Shown in pieces: positions 36,022-45,263 of a stretch of 64,000 nt of DNA. Location of the stretch: the NCBI GenBank assembly GCA_045598045.1, contig JAZLLG010000055.1, positions 19,836 through 83,835 on the forward strand, in the 5' to 3' direction. Every line of letters begins with the position of its first letter. Within the stretch, counting starts at the first letter, position 1. The position numbers and the translations under genes are program-made. The notes beneath the pieces were generated by a model. It was not told the DNA's origin. It worked only from the letters and a program-made list of their open reading frames with translations, and did not search any database. The DNA is from RGIG3528 sp045598045. Lineage in GTDB: Bacteria; Bacillota; Clostridia; Lachnospirales; Lachnospiraceae.

Positions 36022-37890
36022 TTATTTGAAGCACATATAGAACAATGTGATAAGAAGTCCGACCGAGAAAAGCAAAAGAGAAAGTGACAGGCTTCTTTCA
36101 AGCATACGCGCCATTTCTCCCGTCTCCGCACCGACAAGTGCAAACCTGTCCGTAAAAGACTTCTTTTCGGGATGTGCCTTCTTACCCGTAATAAAGTCCA
36201 TAAAGCTTCCGAAAGCAAAAGAAATACCGACATGAACGCTGTCATTTCGCTTGTTGATAATAGCTTTAAGGATTTTAGTCTTTATGAAGTATGCAATAAG
36301 GTCCGTAAGTTTGTCAAGGATTCTTGAAAAACATGCACAAACGAAAGGAAGGAATATAAGAGCAACCGGTCTGTAAACATACTTTTCAAGGTCAAACCAT
36401 TTAGGAAGTGCATTAATGTATTTTTTGCCGTCTCCCGCCTTCTTCATAAGGCAAAGACGAACAAGAACGAAATAAAGGCAAATGCCTATTGCTATCGAAA
36501 TGAGTCCGCCCTTCATCGTATGGAAAGCAAACCATTTCATTTCAAACAATTCTCCGGCAGTTCCGCCATATTGTACATATTCGGTGAGTCCGCAGGCTGA
36601 AACAAATTCAACCGTTTTTTTCGGAACTATTCCCATAAGCAGAAGCACAACGGTGGGTATGATAACACAAATCAGAGATAAAGGCGAAAGATTTTTCTTC
36701 TTTTCCGCAGCACCCTTTTCAATAAAGATGCAAACAAACAGCTTTAACATATAGCAGAGGGTTATTCCGCCTGTTATGGTAAATACAACGTTGACAACCT
36801 CAGCCAGGGCAAACTCTTCCGCAAGTCTTTCAACACCTTCATGTATAAGTGTCTTTGAAATATATCCGGAAAAGCCCGGAACACCTGAAAGGCTCAATGC
36901 TCCGACTGCAAAAGGAATCATAAGAAGAGGTTTGTTACGGCCGTATCCGCGGATTACGTTTAAGTCAAGCGAACCGGTTTTCTTTAATACTCCGCCCGCA
37001 ACAAGGAACAAAATCAGCTTAATAACCGAATGATTGAGCATATGTGTAAGTGTCCCCGCAAATTCGGCAGTGCCTGCACCCGAAAGTACCATACATGAAA
37101 TTCCGGTAACAATGAAGCCGATTTGGGAAACCGATGAGCAGGCAAGCGTTCTCTTGAGATTTGTTGAAAAGACCGCCAAAGCAGCACCTGTAAACATCGT
37201 GCACGCACCAAGCATAAGAAGCATCTTTCCCCATCCCTCTTCCGAAATAAGTCCGAGCGTTGTCGAAGTAATCATTATTCCGATTATACCAGTTTTCGTA
37301 AGAATTCCGGAGAGGACAGCCGATGCGGTTGCAGGAGCAACCGTATGCGCTCTGGGAAGCCATACATGAAGCAGGAATACACCTGCTTTCGCACCGAAAC
37401 CAACAAGAAGCATAACAGCGCCGGCCATAATAATCTTGCAGTCGATTCCCAAAGAACCGACAAGCTCACTGCTGCACATAATTTCCCGGATTTCGGAAAA
37501 ATCAAGCGTTCCCGTTTCGTGATAAACAAGGAATATTCCATAAAGCATTACAAGACCGCAAAGGACAGATATGCGCAGGTAAAGTCTTCCTGCGTAATCA
37601 CTTTCTTCATTTTCTTCCTGAAGGACCCAAAATGAAGAAGCAACCGACATGATTTCAAAGAACATGAACATTGTGAAGAAATCACCCGAAAAAAGGAAGC
37701 CTGCCACTGCCAGATAGGTGATAATCCAGAAAGTGAAAAATCTGAAAAGCTTTCTTTCACCTGCCATGTATTCCTTCGAAAACAGGGTACAAAGAACAAA
37801 CACAGCCGTAGTCACAATAAAATACATGAGTCTGAAGCTGTCTGCAGTAAAAGATATTCCTATTGAACAAAAATCATGCAAAAAACTCAT
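36022..37890 (-). CDS. Antiporter-like membrane subunit (complex I NuoL / HyfB type), fourth copy
   Basis: Likely proton or sodium channel subunit of a Mrp/Mbh-like complex. The 622 residues contain about 14 core helices of the proton_antipo_M family and a longer C-terminal part. Conserved positions visible: the helix-5 Glu in MFMFFEIMSVA, the Lys in GFGAKAGVFLLHVWLPRAH, the helix-8 Lys in SGILTKTGIIG, and a His/Lys pair in the broken-helix region (LNHSVIKLILFLVAG). The C-terminal 160 residues have two more helices separated by charged loops, as in NuoL-like lateral extensions, but shorter. It overlaps the preceding gene by 4 bases and ends the ten-gene operon. Confidence 0.85.
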   Translation of the reverse strand: MSFLHDFCSIGISFTADSFRLMYFIVTTAVFVLCTLFSKEYMAGERKLFRFFTFWIITYLAVAGFLFSGDFFTMFMFFEIMSVASSFWVLQEENEESDYAGRLYLRISVLCGLVMLYGIFLVYHETGTLDFSEIREIMCSSELVGSLGIDCKIIMAGAVMLLVGFGAKAGVFLLHVWLPRAHTVAPATASAVLSGILTKTGIIGIMITSTTLGLISEEGWGKMLLMLGACTMFTGAALAVFSTNLKRTLACSSVSQIGFIVTGISCMVLSGAGTAEFAGTLTHMLNHSVIKLILFLVAGGVLKKTGSLDLNVIRGYGRNKPLLMIPFAVGALSLSGVPGFSGYISKTLIHEGVERLAEEFALAEVVNVVFTITGGITLCYMLKLFVCIFIEKGAAEKKKNLSPLSLICVIIPTVVLLLMGIVPKKTVEFVSACGLTEYVQYGGTAGELFEMKWFAFHTMKGGLISIAIGICLYFVLVRLCLMKKAGDGKKYINALPKWFDLEKYVYRPVALIFLPFVCACFSRILDKLTDLIAYFIKTKILKAIINKRNDSVHVGISFAFGSFMDFITGKKAHPEKKSFTDRFALVGAETGEMARMLERSLSLSLLLFSVGLLITLFYMCFK

Positions 37891-39362
37891 ACAAGTCCTC
37901 CGGCAACACTTTGAATAAATGAAATGAGCGGTGACGAGAAAATACCGAGAAATACAATAATTACACAGAGAATAATGAGCGGCACCTTCATAAACGGGCC
38001 GGGATCTTCAATATCCGCAATATTCTCTTCTTTGAAGGTCGGACCGGGAAAGTAAACCTTAATGACGATCGACATAAGGTATATTGAAGTAAGCAAAGCC
38101 GAAACAAGAATAACGGCCATTCCGGCATAACCCATCCAGCTTCCTGTCCTTACCGCACCGGTAAGCAAATACCATTTACTTGTAAAGCCTATCGTGGGAG
38201 GCACACCCATAAGCGCAAGCGAAGCAACCGTAAAGCATGCAAAAGTAACTTTCATCTTCCGTCCATAGCCGAATAAATCGTTTACATACGCTTTTTCATA
38301 CTTAACAAGGACAATGCCCGCAACAAAGAAAAGCGTAATCTTGATAACACCATGGAAAAGGAAATGTGAAAGAGCTCCCGTAAGCCCCTCCGCACACATA
38401 AGCGAACAGCCGAAAAGCATATAGGAAAGGTTGCTTATTGTGGAATAAGCAAGTCTTCTCTTAAAGTGCTGCTCTTTCAAAGCCATTGTCGAGCCGAAAA
38501 GAATCGTAAACAGTGTAAAGCAGACGCATACAACCTGAACCCACGACCCTTTCAGAACTTCCGTTCCGAAAACATAATATGTCACACGCATAATTGCAAA
38601 AGCGCCACAGTTTACGACAGCAACGGCATGCAAAAGTGCCGTAACCGGTGTCGGTGCAATTGATGCCGAAGGAAGCCATCCGTAAAGAGGGAATATGGCA
38701 GCCTTTACACCAAATCCGAAGAAAGCAAGAAGATATACAATTCGAATAATAGAAACGATACTTCCGTCTTCAGCAAGAGTAAACATTCCGCCATAAGCGA
38801 AATCAGTCGTTCCGCCATATACAAATGCAACCATCATTGCTATAAACGCAAAGGCAGCACCACCAATCGAATACCTTACGTATTTTCTGCCGACTTTAAT
38901 ATTCTTGTCCTTCATGCCATGCATAACAATAGGCAGAGTAACAAGTGTAAGGAACTCGTAGAAAAGATACAACGTAACAAGGTTTTCGGAAAATGCAATA
39001 CCGACCGTGACACCGTATGTCATAAGGTAATATGAGTAAAATGTGTTTTCACTGCCCTCATGACGCATATATTCCAAAGCATAGCTTACGGCAAGCGGCC
39101 AAAGAACAGCCACAAGTCCCGCAAACAATCTGCTCATTCCGTCAACCGCCAAGGTAATCGGAAGCTTTTCGGTTATGGAAAATATTTCAAAGTTTTCGTT
39201 TCCAGGAATAAAAATCAAAGCAAGTATGACAACAACAGATGATAAAATTGTTGTAGTCAGCACATAAACTTCTCTTGCTCTTCTCTTTTGGAATCTGAAA
39301 AGCCAGATTGCCGCTCCCGACAAAATCGGAAAAAGCACAGGCAGAATCAGTAAAATATCCAT
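37887..39362 (-). CDS. Antiporter-like membrane subunit (MrpD/NuoN type), third copy
   Basis: A 491-residue protein of about 14 helices in the proton_antipo_M family. Key residues: Glu in LYLFYEFLTLV, Lys in GFGVKAAIFPLYGWLPSA, and a His/Lys pair in FHGVIKITLFFVAG. It differs from the copies on either side in the helix-7/8 region, with LLHAVAVVNCGA where the others have a Lys, so its ion path may differ. GAGG precedes the ATG. It is separated from the second copy by 12 bases. Confidence 0.85.
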   Translation of the reverse strand: MDILLILPVLFPILSGAAIWLFRFQKRRAREVYVLTTTILSSVVVILALIFIPGNENFEIFSITEKLPITLAVDGMSRLFAGLVAVLWPLAVSYALEYMRHEGSENTFYSYYLMTYGVTVGIAFSENLVTLYLFYEFLTLVTLPIVMHGMKDKNIKVGRKYVRYSIGGAAFAFIAMMVAFVYGGTTDFAYGGMFTLAEDGSIVSIIRIVYLLAFFGFGVKAAIFPLYGWLPSASIAPTPVTALLHAVAVVNCGAFAIMRVTYYVFGTEVLKGSWVQVVCVCFTLFTILFGSTMALKEQHFKRRLAYSTISNLSYMLFGCSLMCAEGLTGALSHFLFHGVIKITLFFVAGIVLVKYEKAYVNDLFGYGRKMKVTFACFTVASLALMGVPPTIGFTSKWYLLTGAVRTGSWMGYAGMAVILVSALLTSIYLMSIVIKVYFPGPTFKEENIADIEDPGPFMKVPLIILCVIIVFLGIFSSPLISFIQSVAGGLV

Positions 39363-39374
39363 TAGCCTACCTCA

Positions 39375-40895
39375 TCAGAAAAGTGAATATACAAAATCAA
39401 ACAAAGCATTGTAAACAGGCTGGGCAAATATACCAAGAATACATGCGGCAGCTGCAAGAACAAGCATAACCGCAGCCATCGTAACCTTTGTTCTCTTTTT
39501 CAAATGGACTTCAGTATCAGCTTCAAAATCCTCTCCGGGATAAAAAGCCGCAATGGTAATCGAAAGGAGGTAACCTGCCGTAAGAAGTGCGCTTGCAAGA
39601 AGGACTGCAATTCCGACATATCCAAGCACCTTCTCGTTAAGCTCAAGAGCGCCGAGGCAAAGATACCATTTGCTTACAAAGCCGCATACAGGAGGTATTC
39701 CGACCAGTCCCAGAGCTGCCACGGAAAATGTAATCATTGTAATGGGCAAAGTTTTTCCGATACCTTTAAGCTCATTTACTTCGTGTTTATCCGTAGCAAC
39801 GATAACCGTGCCCGCATTGAGGAAAAGCGTTGTCTTAAGCACCGAATGGAAAACCACATGAAGAAGTGCTCCCATAAGAGCTGCCGGATTCAGACACGCT
39901 ATACCGAAAAGCACATACGAAACCTGCGAAACTGTAGAATATGCAAGTCTTTTTTTGAATATCTGTTCTTTGTATGCAAGCATCGAGCCCATAAAAACCG
40001 TGACAAGAGTCAGGATGATAAAAACATACTGAACCCAGGTTCCTTCTATTAAGGACTCTCCCACAACCTGAAAAACGACTCTGAAAATACCAAGTACACC
40101 GGCCTTTGTTATTACGCCCGAAAGCACTGCCGAAGCAGGTGCGGGAGCAACAGGATGGGCTGTCGGAAGCCATCCGTGCATAGGGAACATGCCTGCCTTT
40201 GCACCAAAGCCAAGGATAATAAGAAGAACCGAAACCAGAGTCAGAGCGTTTGCGTTAAAACCAACACCGCCGTCAATAAAGTCAAGTCTGCCGTTTGTCT
40301 GCATGAAAAGCGCTACGAAACCGAACAGTGCCATCGAAGCACCGGCGATTGAGTAATAAAGATATTTCTTTGATGCATAAATTGCTTCTTTTGTCATTTC
40401 ATGTACGACAAGAATCATACTTGAAACACTCATAAATTCGTAAAACAGATAGAAAGTCAGAAGATTCGAAGCGTAGCCAAGTCCAATAAGAACTGCCCAT
40501 ACAACAAGATAAGCTCCGAAGAACGTTGAACCTTTAAGCGTTCTAACGTCCTGTTCCTCCTCTTCTTTTCTGTCATCCTTACGCATATAAAATGCTCCGT
40601 AAATACCGGTTAACAGAAACATAGCGGAAACAAGCCATACAAAGCCCTGTCCGATAACATCCTTTGAAAGCGCAAATGAAACCGTTTCATTAAATTTGAA
40701 AAGAACAAGTTTTTCCGCGCCAAAGAGCTCGGAAAGAACAGAAAACACAAATTCAACAGAAAGCATTACAATGGCAAATGCCTTTGAAAAGCTGTGATTA
40801 TGCTGTCCTTTTCTTTTTATGCCGACCAATATCGCTCCGGCTGCAACACCGAAGACAATCGGCAGTACTAATACAATTGCTTTAAAAACATTCAT
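39375..40895 (-). CDS. Antiporter-like membrane subunit (MrpD/NuoM type), second copy
   Basis: A 506-residue, 14-helix protein. Visible motifs: helix-5 Glu in FYLFYEFMSVS, the charged stretch GFGAKAGMFPMHGWLPTAH followed by APASAVLSGVITKAGV, and FHSVLKTTLFLNAG. Overall it resembles the fourth copy (37.9-36.0 kb) in the central motifs but lacks its C-terminal extension. GGGAGAAAAG precedes the ATG. It sits between the first and third large subunits. Confidence 0.86.
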   Translation of the reverse strand: MNVFKAIVLVLPIVFGVAAGAILVGIKRKGQHNHSFSKAFAIVMLSVEFVFSVLSELFGAEKLVLFKFNETVSFALSKDVIGQGFVWLVSAMFLLTGIYGAFYMRKDDRKEEEEQDVRTLKGSTFFGAYLVVWAVLIGLGYASNLLTFYLFYEFMSVSSMILVVHEMTKEAIYASKKYLYYSIAGASMALFGFVALFMQTNGRLDFIDGGVGFNANALTLVSVLLIILGFGAKAGMFPMHGWLPTAHPVAPAPASAVLSGVITKAGVLGIFRVVFQVVGESLIEGTWVQYVFIILTLVTVFMGSMLAYKEQIFKKRLAYSTVSQVSYVLFGIACLNPAALMGALLHVVFHSVLKTTLFLNAGTVIVATDKHEVNELKGIGKTLPITMITFSVAALGLVGIPPVCGFVSKWYLCLGALELNEKVLGYVGIAVLLASALLTAGYLLSITIAAFYPGEDFEADTEVHLKKRTKVTMAAVMLVLAAAACILGIFAQPVYNALFDFVYSLF

Positions 40896-40917
40896 ACTTT
40901 TCTCCCGGAATCCTCAA

Positions 40918-42447
40918 TCATGAAAACATGTTAATTCCTTTGTTGATGAGGTCAAGTATCACATCACACTGAGTTCCGACCACTACGTTCAATGCTATAA
41001 ATCCAAGAACCGCAATTATGTACAAAGGCGTAGCTTTATACGTTCTCAAACCCTCTTCACTTTCGGCCGTAAGCTCAAGTTCATTTCTTTCATATCTGTC
41101 GGTAGGGGTATATATACCGATAAGCGCCCTGAAGAAATAAACACAGTTAAGAATTGTACTTATCGCCAGTGTAACAAGGATAATGACCATCTTTGCTCCG
41201 CCTGCCGATACCGCAGCACCCGCATAGTTTATTTTTGAAACAAAGCCCGGGAACAAAGGTATACCAACCATCGAAAATGCACCAACCGCAAACGCAACGC
41301 CTGCCATTTTATGGCGGTAGCCGGCTCCTTTCAGATTTTCAAGCTTTGTTGAATGATCTGAAACGTCTTTAAGTCCGCCGAGTGAAATAAAGAGCATTGA
41401 CTTTGCGGCTCCATGAGTAAACACATGGAACAGTGAAGCAATAACACCGGCGGTCGTCCCGATACCGAAGCCCATAAATATATAACCAATCTGTGCTACC
41501 GAAGAATATGCGACCATTCGCTTTATATCCTTCTGTGCAGCGGCTATGAGGGAAGCGAAAATCATCGCAGCAATACCGAATGCAAAAATAATGTTATTAA
41601 TGCCCGTGGATACGACATAATCCCAGCCGATTGCACGATAGTAAATCTTTATAAGCAAAACAATGTATGCCTTAAGTACAAGGCTTGAAAGAATTGAACT
41701 TGAGGATGTTGTTGATGCCGTATGTGCATCCGGAAGCCAGGAATGGAACGGGAAAAGTGCACTTTTTATCGCCAGACCTATTGTCATCAGCGAGACCACA
41801 ACGACAAGCGGCCCTGTGTACTGTCCTGTTCTCACAAGCTCCGCCACGCTTTCTTTAATGTTCGAAAGCAGAAGGTGGCCTGTTATATCGTAAAGAAGAC
41901 ATATGCTTATGAGGAAAAGACCACTTCCCAAAAGGCTCATAATCATATATTTCACCGATGCAACAACCGATGAACCGGTACCTTTTACGGCAACAAGACC
42001 ACATGCCGAAATTGTATTGATTTCGACAAAAACATAAGCAGTAAAAAGGTCGTTTGTGTAAACAAGCGAAAGCAATGAACTCATCATGAGATTGACGAGC
42101 GTGTAGTACAGGTTTCTTTTCGATTCCTGTATGTCAGAATCAACGTGCTTCTGTCCTGCAAGAAGCGAAAGGAGCATTACGATACAGAAAAATGTTGCAA
42201 GAAGTCCTTCAAGAATTCCTGCTCTCACTTCATTGCCCCAAGGAGCGTCAAAGTGTCCCATTCTGTATACAAAAGCCTGTCCCGATACAATTGTGTAGCC
42301 AAGAACTCCGACGGAGAAAACAGTAAGAATTCCGACAACAACATATGTGTAGTATCTTGCAGCCTTTCCTTTAAGAACAGAGCAGATAACACCGCTCATA
42401 AGGCAAAGAACTATCGAAAAGAGAGGAAAATTACGAAAAAATTCCAT
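40918..42447 (-). CDS. Antiporter-like membrane subunit (MrpD/MbhH type), first copy
   Basis: A 509-residue, 14-helix protein directly after the MrpC-like gene, the place held by MrpD/MbhH in known clusters. It has the helix-5 Glu in AYVFVEINTISA, Lys in GLAIKSALFPFHSWLPDAH, a Ser-rich loop (TTSSSSILSSLVLKAY) with the helix-8 Lys, and the HVFTHGAAKSMLFISLGG region. Its stop and the neighbours are tightly packed: 1-base overlap with the MrpC-like gene. The best candidate for the canonical antiporter subunit of this complex. Confidence 0.87.
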   Translation of the reverse strand: MEFFRNFPLFSIVLCLMSGVICSVLKGKAARYYTYVVVGILTVFSVGVLGYTIVSGQAFVYRMGHFDAPWGNEVRAGILEGLLATFFCIVMLLSLLAGQKHVDSDIQESKRNLYYTLVNLMMSSLLSLVYTNDLFTAYVFVEINTISACGLVAVKGTGSSVVASVKYMIMSLLGSGLFLISICLLYDITGHLLLSNIKESVAELVRTGQYTGPLVVVVSLMTIGLAIKSALFPFHSWLPDAHTASTTSSSSILSSLVLKAYIVLLIKIYYRAIGWDYVVSTGINNIIFAFGIAAMIFASLIAAAQKDIKRMVAYSSVAQIGYIFMGFGIGTTAGVIASLFHVFTHGAAKSMLFISLGGLKDVSDHSTKLENLKGAGYRHKMAGVAFAVGAFSMVGIPLFPGFVSKINYAGAAVSAGGAKMVIILVTLAISTILNCVYFFRALIGIYTPTDRYERNELELTAESEEGLRTYKATPLYIIAVLGFIALNVVVGTQCDVILDLINKGINMFS

Positions 42448-42830
42448 TATTTATCCTCCCTTCTGATGATTCTGAAGATTTCATCAATATCGAGAGTGTG
42501 ATACCTTCTGTAAAGGCTTATGGTCATTGCAAGCATTACCGCGGTAACGCTGACGCTGACAACAATGCCTGTAAGTACAAGTCCTGCGGGAATAGGGTTA
42601 ATGTAATTGACGACTGATGTATCACCATTGACAACAATAGGTGCTTTTCTGCCTTCAATATAGCCCTTTGATGCAAGGAACATATATACGGCGGTATCCA
42701 TGATGTTAAGTCCCATTATTTTTTTAATAAGGTTCGGATGAAGAAAAAGTGTTGTAAATCCGATACCGAATAAAACAATGGCGAAGGTTTCAAAATAGTT
42801 TGTAAAGAGACCATTGATTATTTCAGACAT
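42447..42830 (-). CDS. MrpC/MbhG/NuoK-like subunit
   Basis: Small membrane subunit of cation/proton antiporters, related to NuoK. The 127 residues have three helices (about 12-30, 36-55 and 75-100) with GLNIMDTAVYMFLAS between and NPIPAGLVLTGIVVSVSVTA, the family core (usually DPLPQALVLTAIVI). AAGGAGG lies before the ATG at 42830; the longer frame is not supported. It abuts the B-like gene upstream (1-base overlap). Confidence 0.9.
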   Translation of the reverse strand: MSEIINGLFTNYFETFAIVLFGIGFTTLFLHPNLIKKIMGLNIMDTAVYMFLASKGYIEGRKAPIVVNGDTSVVNYINPIPAGLVLTGIVVSVSVTAVMLAMTISLYRRYHTLDIDEIFRIIRREDK

Positions 42831-43819
42831 TACAGGCCTCCTTTTCTGAAAAGACAATAGAATGAATAAATAGTGCAGGCAACTACCATTCCGACACAAA
42901 TATTAAGCGGAAGGATAAGCCCTGAACTCAGAATATTGCCCGGTGTTCCGTTTGAAATAAAGCTTTCAAGCTCATTTGCACCCGTAAAAAACGAATATGT
43001 CTTTGAAACGGAATAAAACAAAAGAGCAAACACCGAAATAACCTGGAAGGTTTTCATCGTGAAAAAGCGTTCGGTCTTTTTGAAGCCATAGGCATTAAGA
43101 TAAAGGATGAGTCCGGCACCGATTATCGCACCGCCCGAGAAGCCTCCTCCGGCACTGAGATGACCGTTTAAAATAACATAGATTCCGAAAAGAATTATTA
43201 CGGGAACAAGGAAGCGTGCGGAATGCTTGAGAATCATGTCATTTTTAGGTTCGAACCTGCGATCGTCAGCCTCTGCAGCTTCTACTTCGGCTTTATTTGC
43301 GGAAGCATCAAGCCTGAGAAGAATGAGTACACAAACCGTCGCTATAAAAAGCACATGTGATTCACCCAAAGTATCAAATGCTCTGTAGTCAAGAATCATT
43401 CCGGCAACGATATTAACGGCTCCCGTTTCTTCTATTCCTTTTTCGGTATAGCGCTCATATACTTCATTATTTACCGGATTGTCGGCACCACCGAATTTCG
43501 GAAGGCCCGAAACCGTATAAAGAAGGAAAGCGATAATAGCAAAGCAGAGAATAACGGAACATACACGATAGATTTTATCGTAAATCCTTACGCCCTTTGT
43601 ATCTGCCCAGCCGTCATATTTTGAAATAAGCTCTTCTGTCTTTTCCTGTTCTTTTACCCACTCCGCTTCGTTAAAGAAGTCATTGTGAATGCGGACTTCC
43701 GTTTCTTCGTTATCAACTCCGTATCCGGATTCTTCGGGGAAAGGATTCTCTTCTCCGTTTACAAAACGGACGAGTCTGCGCCAGAAGGACTTTTCATAAT
43801 CAGGTCTTACTCTGCTCAT
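42830..43819 (-). CDS. Fused MbhE-like and MrpB-like membrane subunit with charged N-terminal arm
   Basis: The 329 residues combine parts that are separate genes in Pyrococcus Mbh and belong to MrpA and MrpB in bacteria. Residues 1-80 are hydrophilic and acidic, probably cytoplasmic, and not seen in the usual families. A helix near 83-105 and the block YRAFDTLGESHVLFIATVC (about 145-165) are MbhE/MrpA C-terminal. From about 200 the MrpB domain follows with LNGHLSAGGGFSGGAIIGAG and two or three further helices. It overlaps the MbhD-like gene by 20 bases and the C-like gene by 1. Confidence 0.85.
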   Translation of the reverse strand: MSRVRPDYEKSFWRRLVRFVNGEENPFPEESGYGVDNEETEVRIHNDFFNEAEWVKEQEKTEELISKYDGWADTKGVRIYDKIYRVCSVILCFAIIAFLLYTVSGLPKFGGADNPVNNEVYERYTEKGIEETGAVNIVAGMILDYRAFDTLGESHVLFIATVCVLILLRLDASANKAEVEAAEADDRRFEPKNDMILKHSARFLVPVIILFGIYVILNGHLSAGGGFSGGAIIGAGLILYLNAYGFKKTERFFTMKTFQVISVFALLFYSVSKTYSFFTGANELESFISNGTPGNILSSGLILPLNICVGMVVACTIYSFYCLFRKGGL

Positions 43820-44087
43820 CGATCTTTTCCTCCTTTTTGTCCGTTATTTTATCGTTCATTTTATGTATTTTTTTCAGAGTGACAAAGAACAGCACGGAAG
43901 TGATGCCCGCTCCAACCGCAGCCTCGGTAATTGCAAGATCCGGAGATTCAAGCACAAACCAGATTACGGACATAATAACTCCGTACGACATGAAAATCTG
44001 AATTGAAGTCAGAAGGTTTTTACATAAAGCGGTCGCTATGGCACATATAACAAGCCCGACCAGAAGAATAATTGTAAATAATTTCAT
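43800..44087 (-). CDS. MbhD-like (DUF4040) subunit
   Basis: Small three-helix membrane protein of 95 residues. The sequence VLESPDLAITEAAVGAGIT is the conserved core of the MbhD / MrpA C-terminal domain (DUF4040). A charged Lys/Glu/Asp tail follows. It begins 4 bases inside the G-like gene and ends 20 bases inside the next one, so translation is coupled. The order G-D-E-B matches the Mbh gene order. Confidence 0.88.
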   Translation of the reverse strand: MKLFTIILLVGLVICAIATALCKNLLTSIQIFMSYGVIMSVIWFVLESPDLAITEAAVGAGITSVLFFVTLKKIHKMNDKITDKKEEKIDEQSKT

Positions 44088-44422
44088 TCCGACTCCTTTC
44101 CGTCTAAATCCTTCTCTTCGTACTCTTTACCCTTTGCAGAAGGATTGGATGTTGTTTCCAAAAGAGAAATGAGATGACTGGCTACAGGGCTCGTAAACCA
44201 GAAAAGCACAACAACAAGCAAAATCTTTGCGGAAGCGAAGGTAAAGCCGTAATATACGATTGCTCCGACAGAAATGAGGAGAAGTCCGAGGGTATCGCCC
44301 AAAGCTCCGCAATGCATTTTGTTAAGCACATATTTGAATTTGTAAATACCGATTACGCCGGTAACATAAACAAATACACCGAGAATAAAAAGAACGGATG
44401 CTATAATTTCTCTTGCAATCAT
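44084..44422 (-). CDS. MrpG/MbhC-like subunit
   Basis: Three-helix membrane protein of 112 residues from the PhaG/MnhG family. The middle HCGALGDTLGLLLISVG is the family signature (His, Gly and Asp in the loop between helices 1 and 2), and TSPVASHLISL occupies the third helix. A charged tail ends the protein. It overlaps both neighbours by 4 bases (ATGA junctions). Confidence 0.9.
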   Translation of the reverse strand: MIAREIIASVLFILGVFVYVTGVIGIYKFKYVLNKMHCGALGDTLGLLLISVGAIVYYGFTFASAKILLVVVLFWFTSPVASHLISLLETTSNPSAKGKEYEEKDLDGKESE

Positions 44423-44751
44423 TTCTTTTCCTCCTTATTCTCCAAAAGATCATGTATTTCATCTTTAATTGCTTTTTCTTTGTATACACCGAGATAAACC
44501 TTGCAAAGAACAACAACCGCAAGGAAAGAAAGCATGGCGTAGATAAGTGAAACATCAAGAAGTCCTTCCTCAAGAATGAGAATGGATAATAGCATAATTG
44601 CAACCAATGCCATCGTACCGATCATGTTTGCGGCTACAATTCTGTCTGTAACACCGCGTCCCATAATGCCTCTTATAAGTGTAAAAACAATACAAACCGC
44701 AAGAATAACAAGACAACAGATTATTAATGTTCCGAACCAGCCTTCTATCAT
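44419..44751 (-). CDS. MrpF/MbhB-like subunit
   Basis: Three-helix membrane protein of 110 residues. TDRIVAANMIGTMALVAI is the MrpF signature, with the conserved Asp and Arg after the first helix, then SLIYAMLSFLAVV in the third helix. The C-terminal tail is Lys/Glu-rich. 4-base overlaps on both sides keep it coupled to the E-like and G-like genes. Confidence 0.9.
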   Translation of the reverse strand: MIEGWFGTLIICCLVILAVCIVFTLIRGIMGRGVTDRIVAANMIGTMALVAIMLLSILILEEGLLDVSLIYAMLSFLAVVVLCKVYLGVYKEKAIKDEIHDLLENKEEKK

Positions 44752-45248
44752 TTTCTGCCTCCTTGTTTCTTAGAGTTCTTCTTAGTACAGACATTTTCGG
44801 CAGCTTCAAGCTGCTTTACAAAAACAGACTCATTCAGTCCTTCTGCCATTTCTTTGTCAAGGCAGTGAACGGTGTAATCGTCATCATCGAGCATAACCGT
44901 TATTGTTCCGGGCGTAAGCGTGATTGAGTTTGCAAGGACCTCGTTGGAAAAATTACTCTTAAAGCTTTTTTTGAAATGCACAATAACAGGCTCCGGCTCA
45001 TTTTTCGCATCGTAAACATATCTTATTACGGCACAGTTTGCTTTAATAATTTCAACAACAAGAGTAAAAGCATATTTAAGTGCTCTGAAAATAAGCTTTA
45101 GAGCATGAAGATCCTTCTTCGGACCGTGTCCCATGAAAAAGCAAAGAAAGACATAGATTAGCAGACTTATAACGATTCCGAAAATCAGTATTTCCGTCGT
45201 AAAGCGACCACTGAATATAAGCCATAAAATAAGCAGAATAAAAAACAT
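44748..45248 (-). CDS. MrpE/MbhA-like subunit
   Basis: First gene of the antiporter-like operon; 166 residues. Two hydrophobic segments lie in the first 50 residues; the soluble part carries ANSITLTPGTITVMLDDD, the MrpE signature (TLTPGT). The frame extends to 45347, but that extension overlaps the terminator-like hairpin and has no ribosome site; GAGG lies 7 bases before the ATG at 45248. Mrp clusters normally start elsewhere (MrpA first), while Mbh clusters start with this subunit, as here. Confidence 0.88.
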   Translation of the reverse strand: MFFILLILWLIFSGRFTTEILIFGIVISLLIYVFLCFFMGHGPKKDLHALKLIFRALKYAFTLVVEIIKANCAVIRYVYDAKNEPEPVIVHFKKSFKSNFSNEVLANSITLTPGTITVMLDDDDYTVHCLDKEMAEGLNESVFVKQLEAAENVCTKKNSKKQGGRK

Positions 45249-45263
45249 AGGCACCTCACTTTG

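Noticed and set aside
36022..45248. NADH dehydrogenase (complex I) operon
   Set aside because: No NuoB, C, D, E, F, G, H or I homologue; the small subunits are MrpB/C/E/F/G and MbhD-like types.
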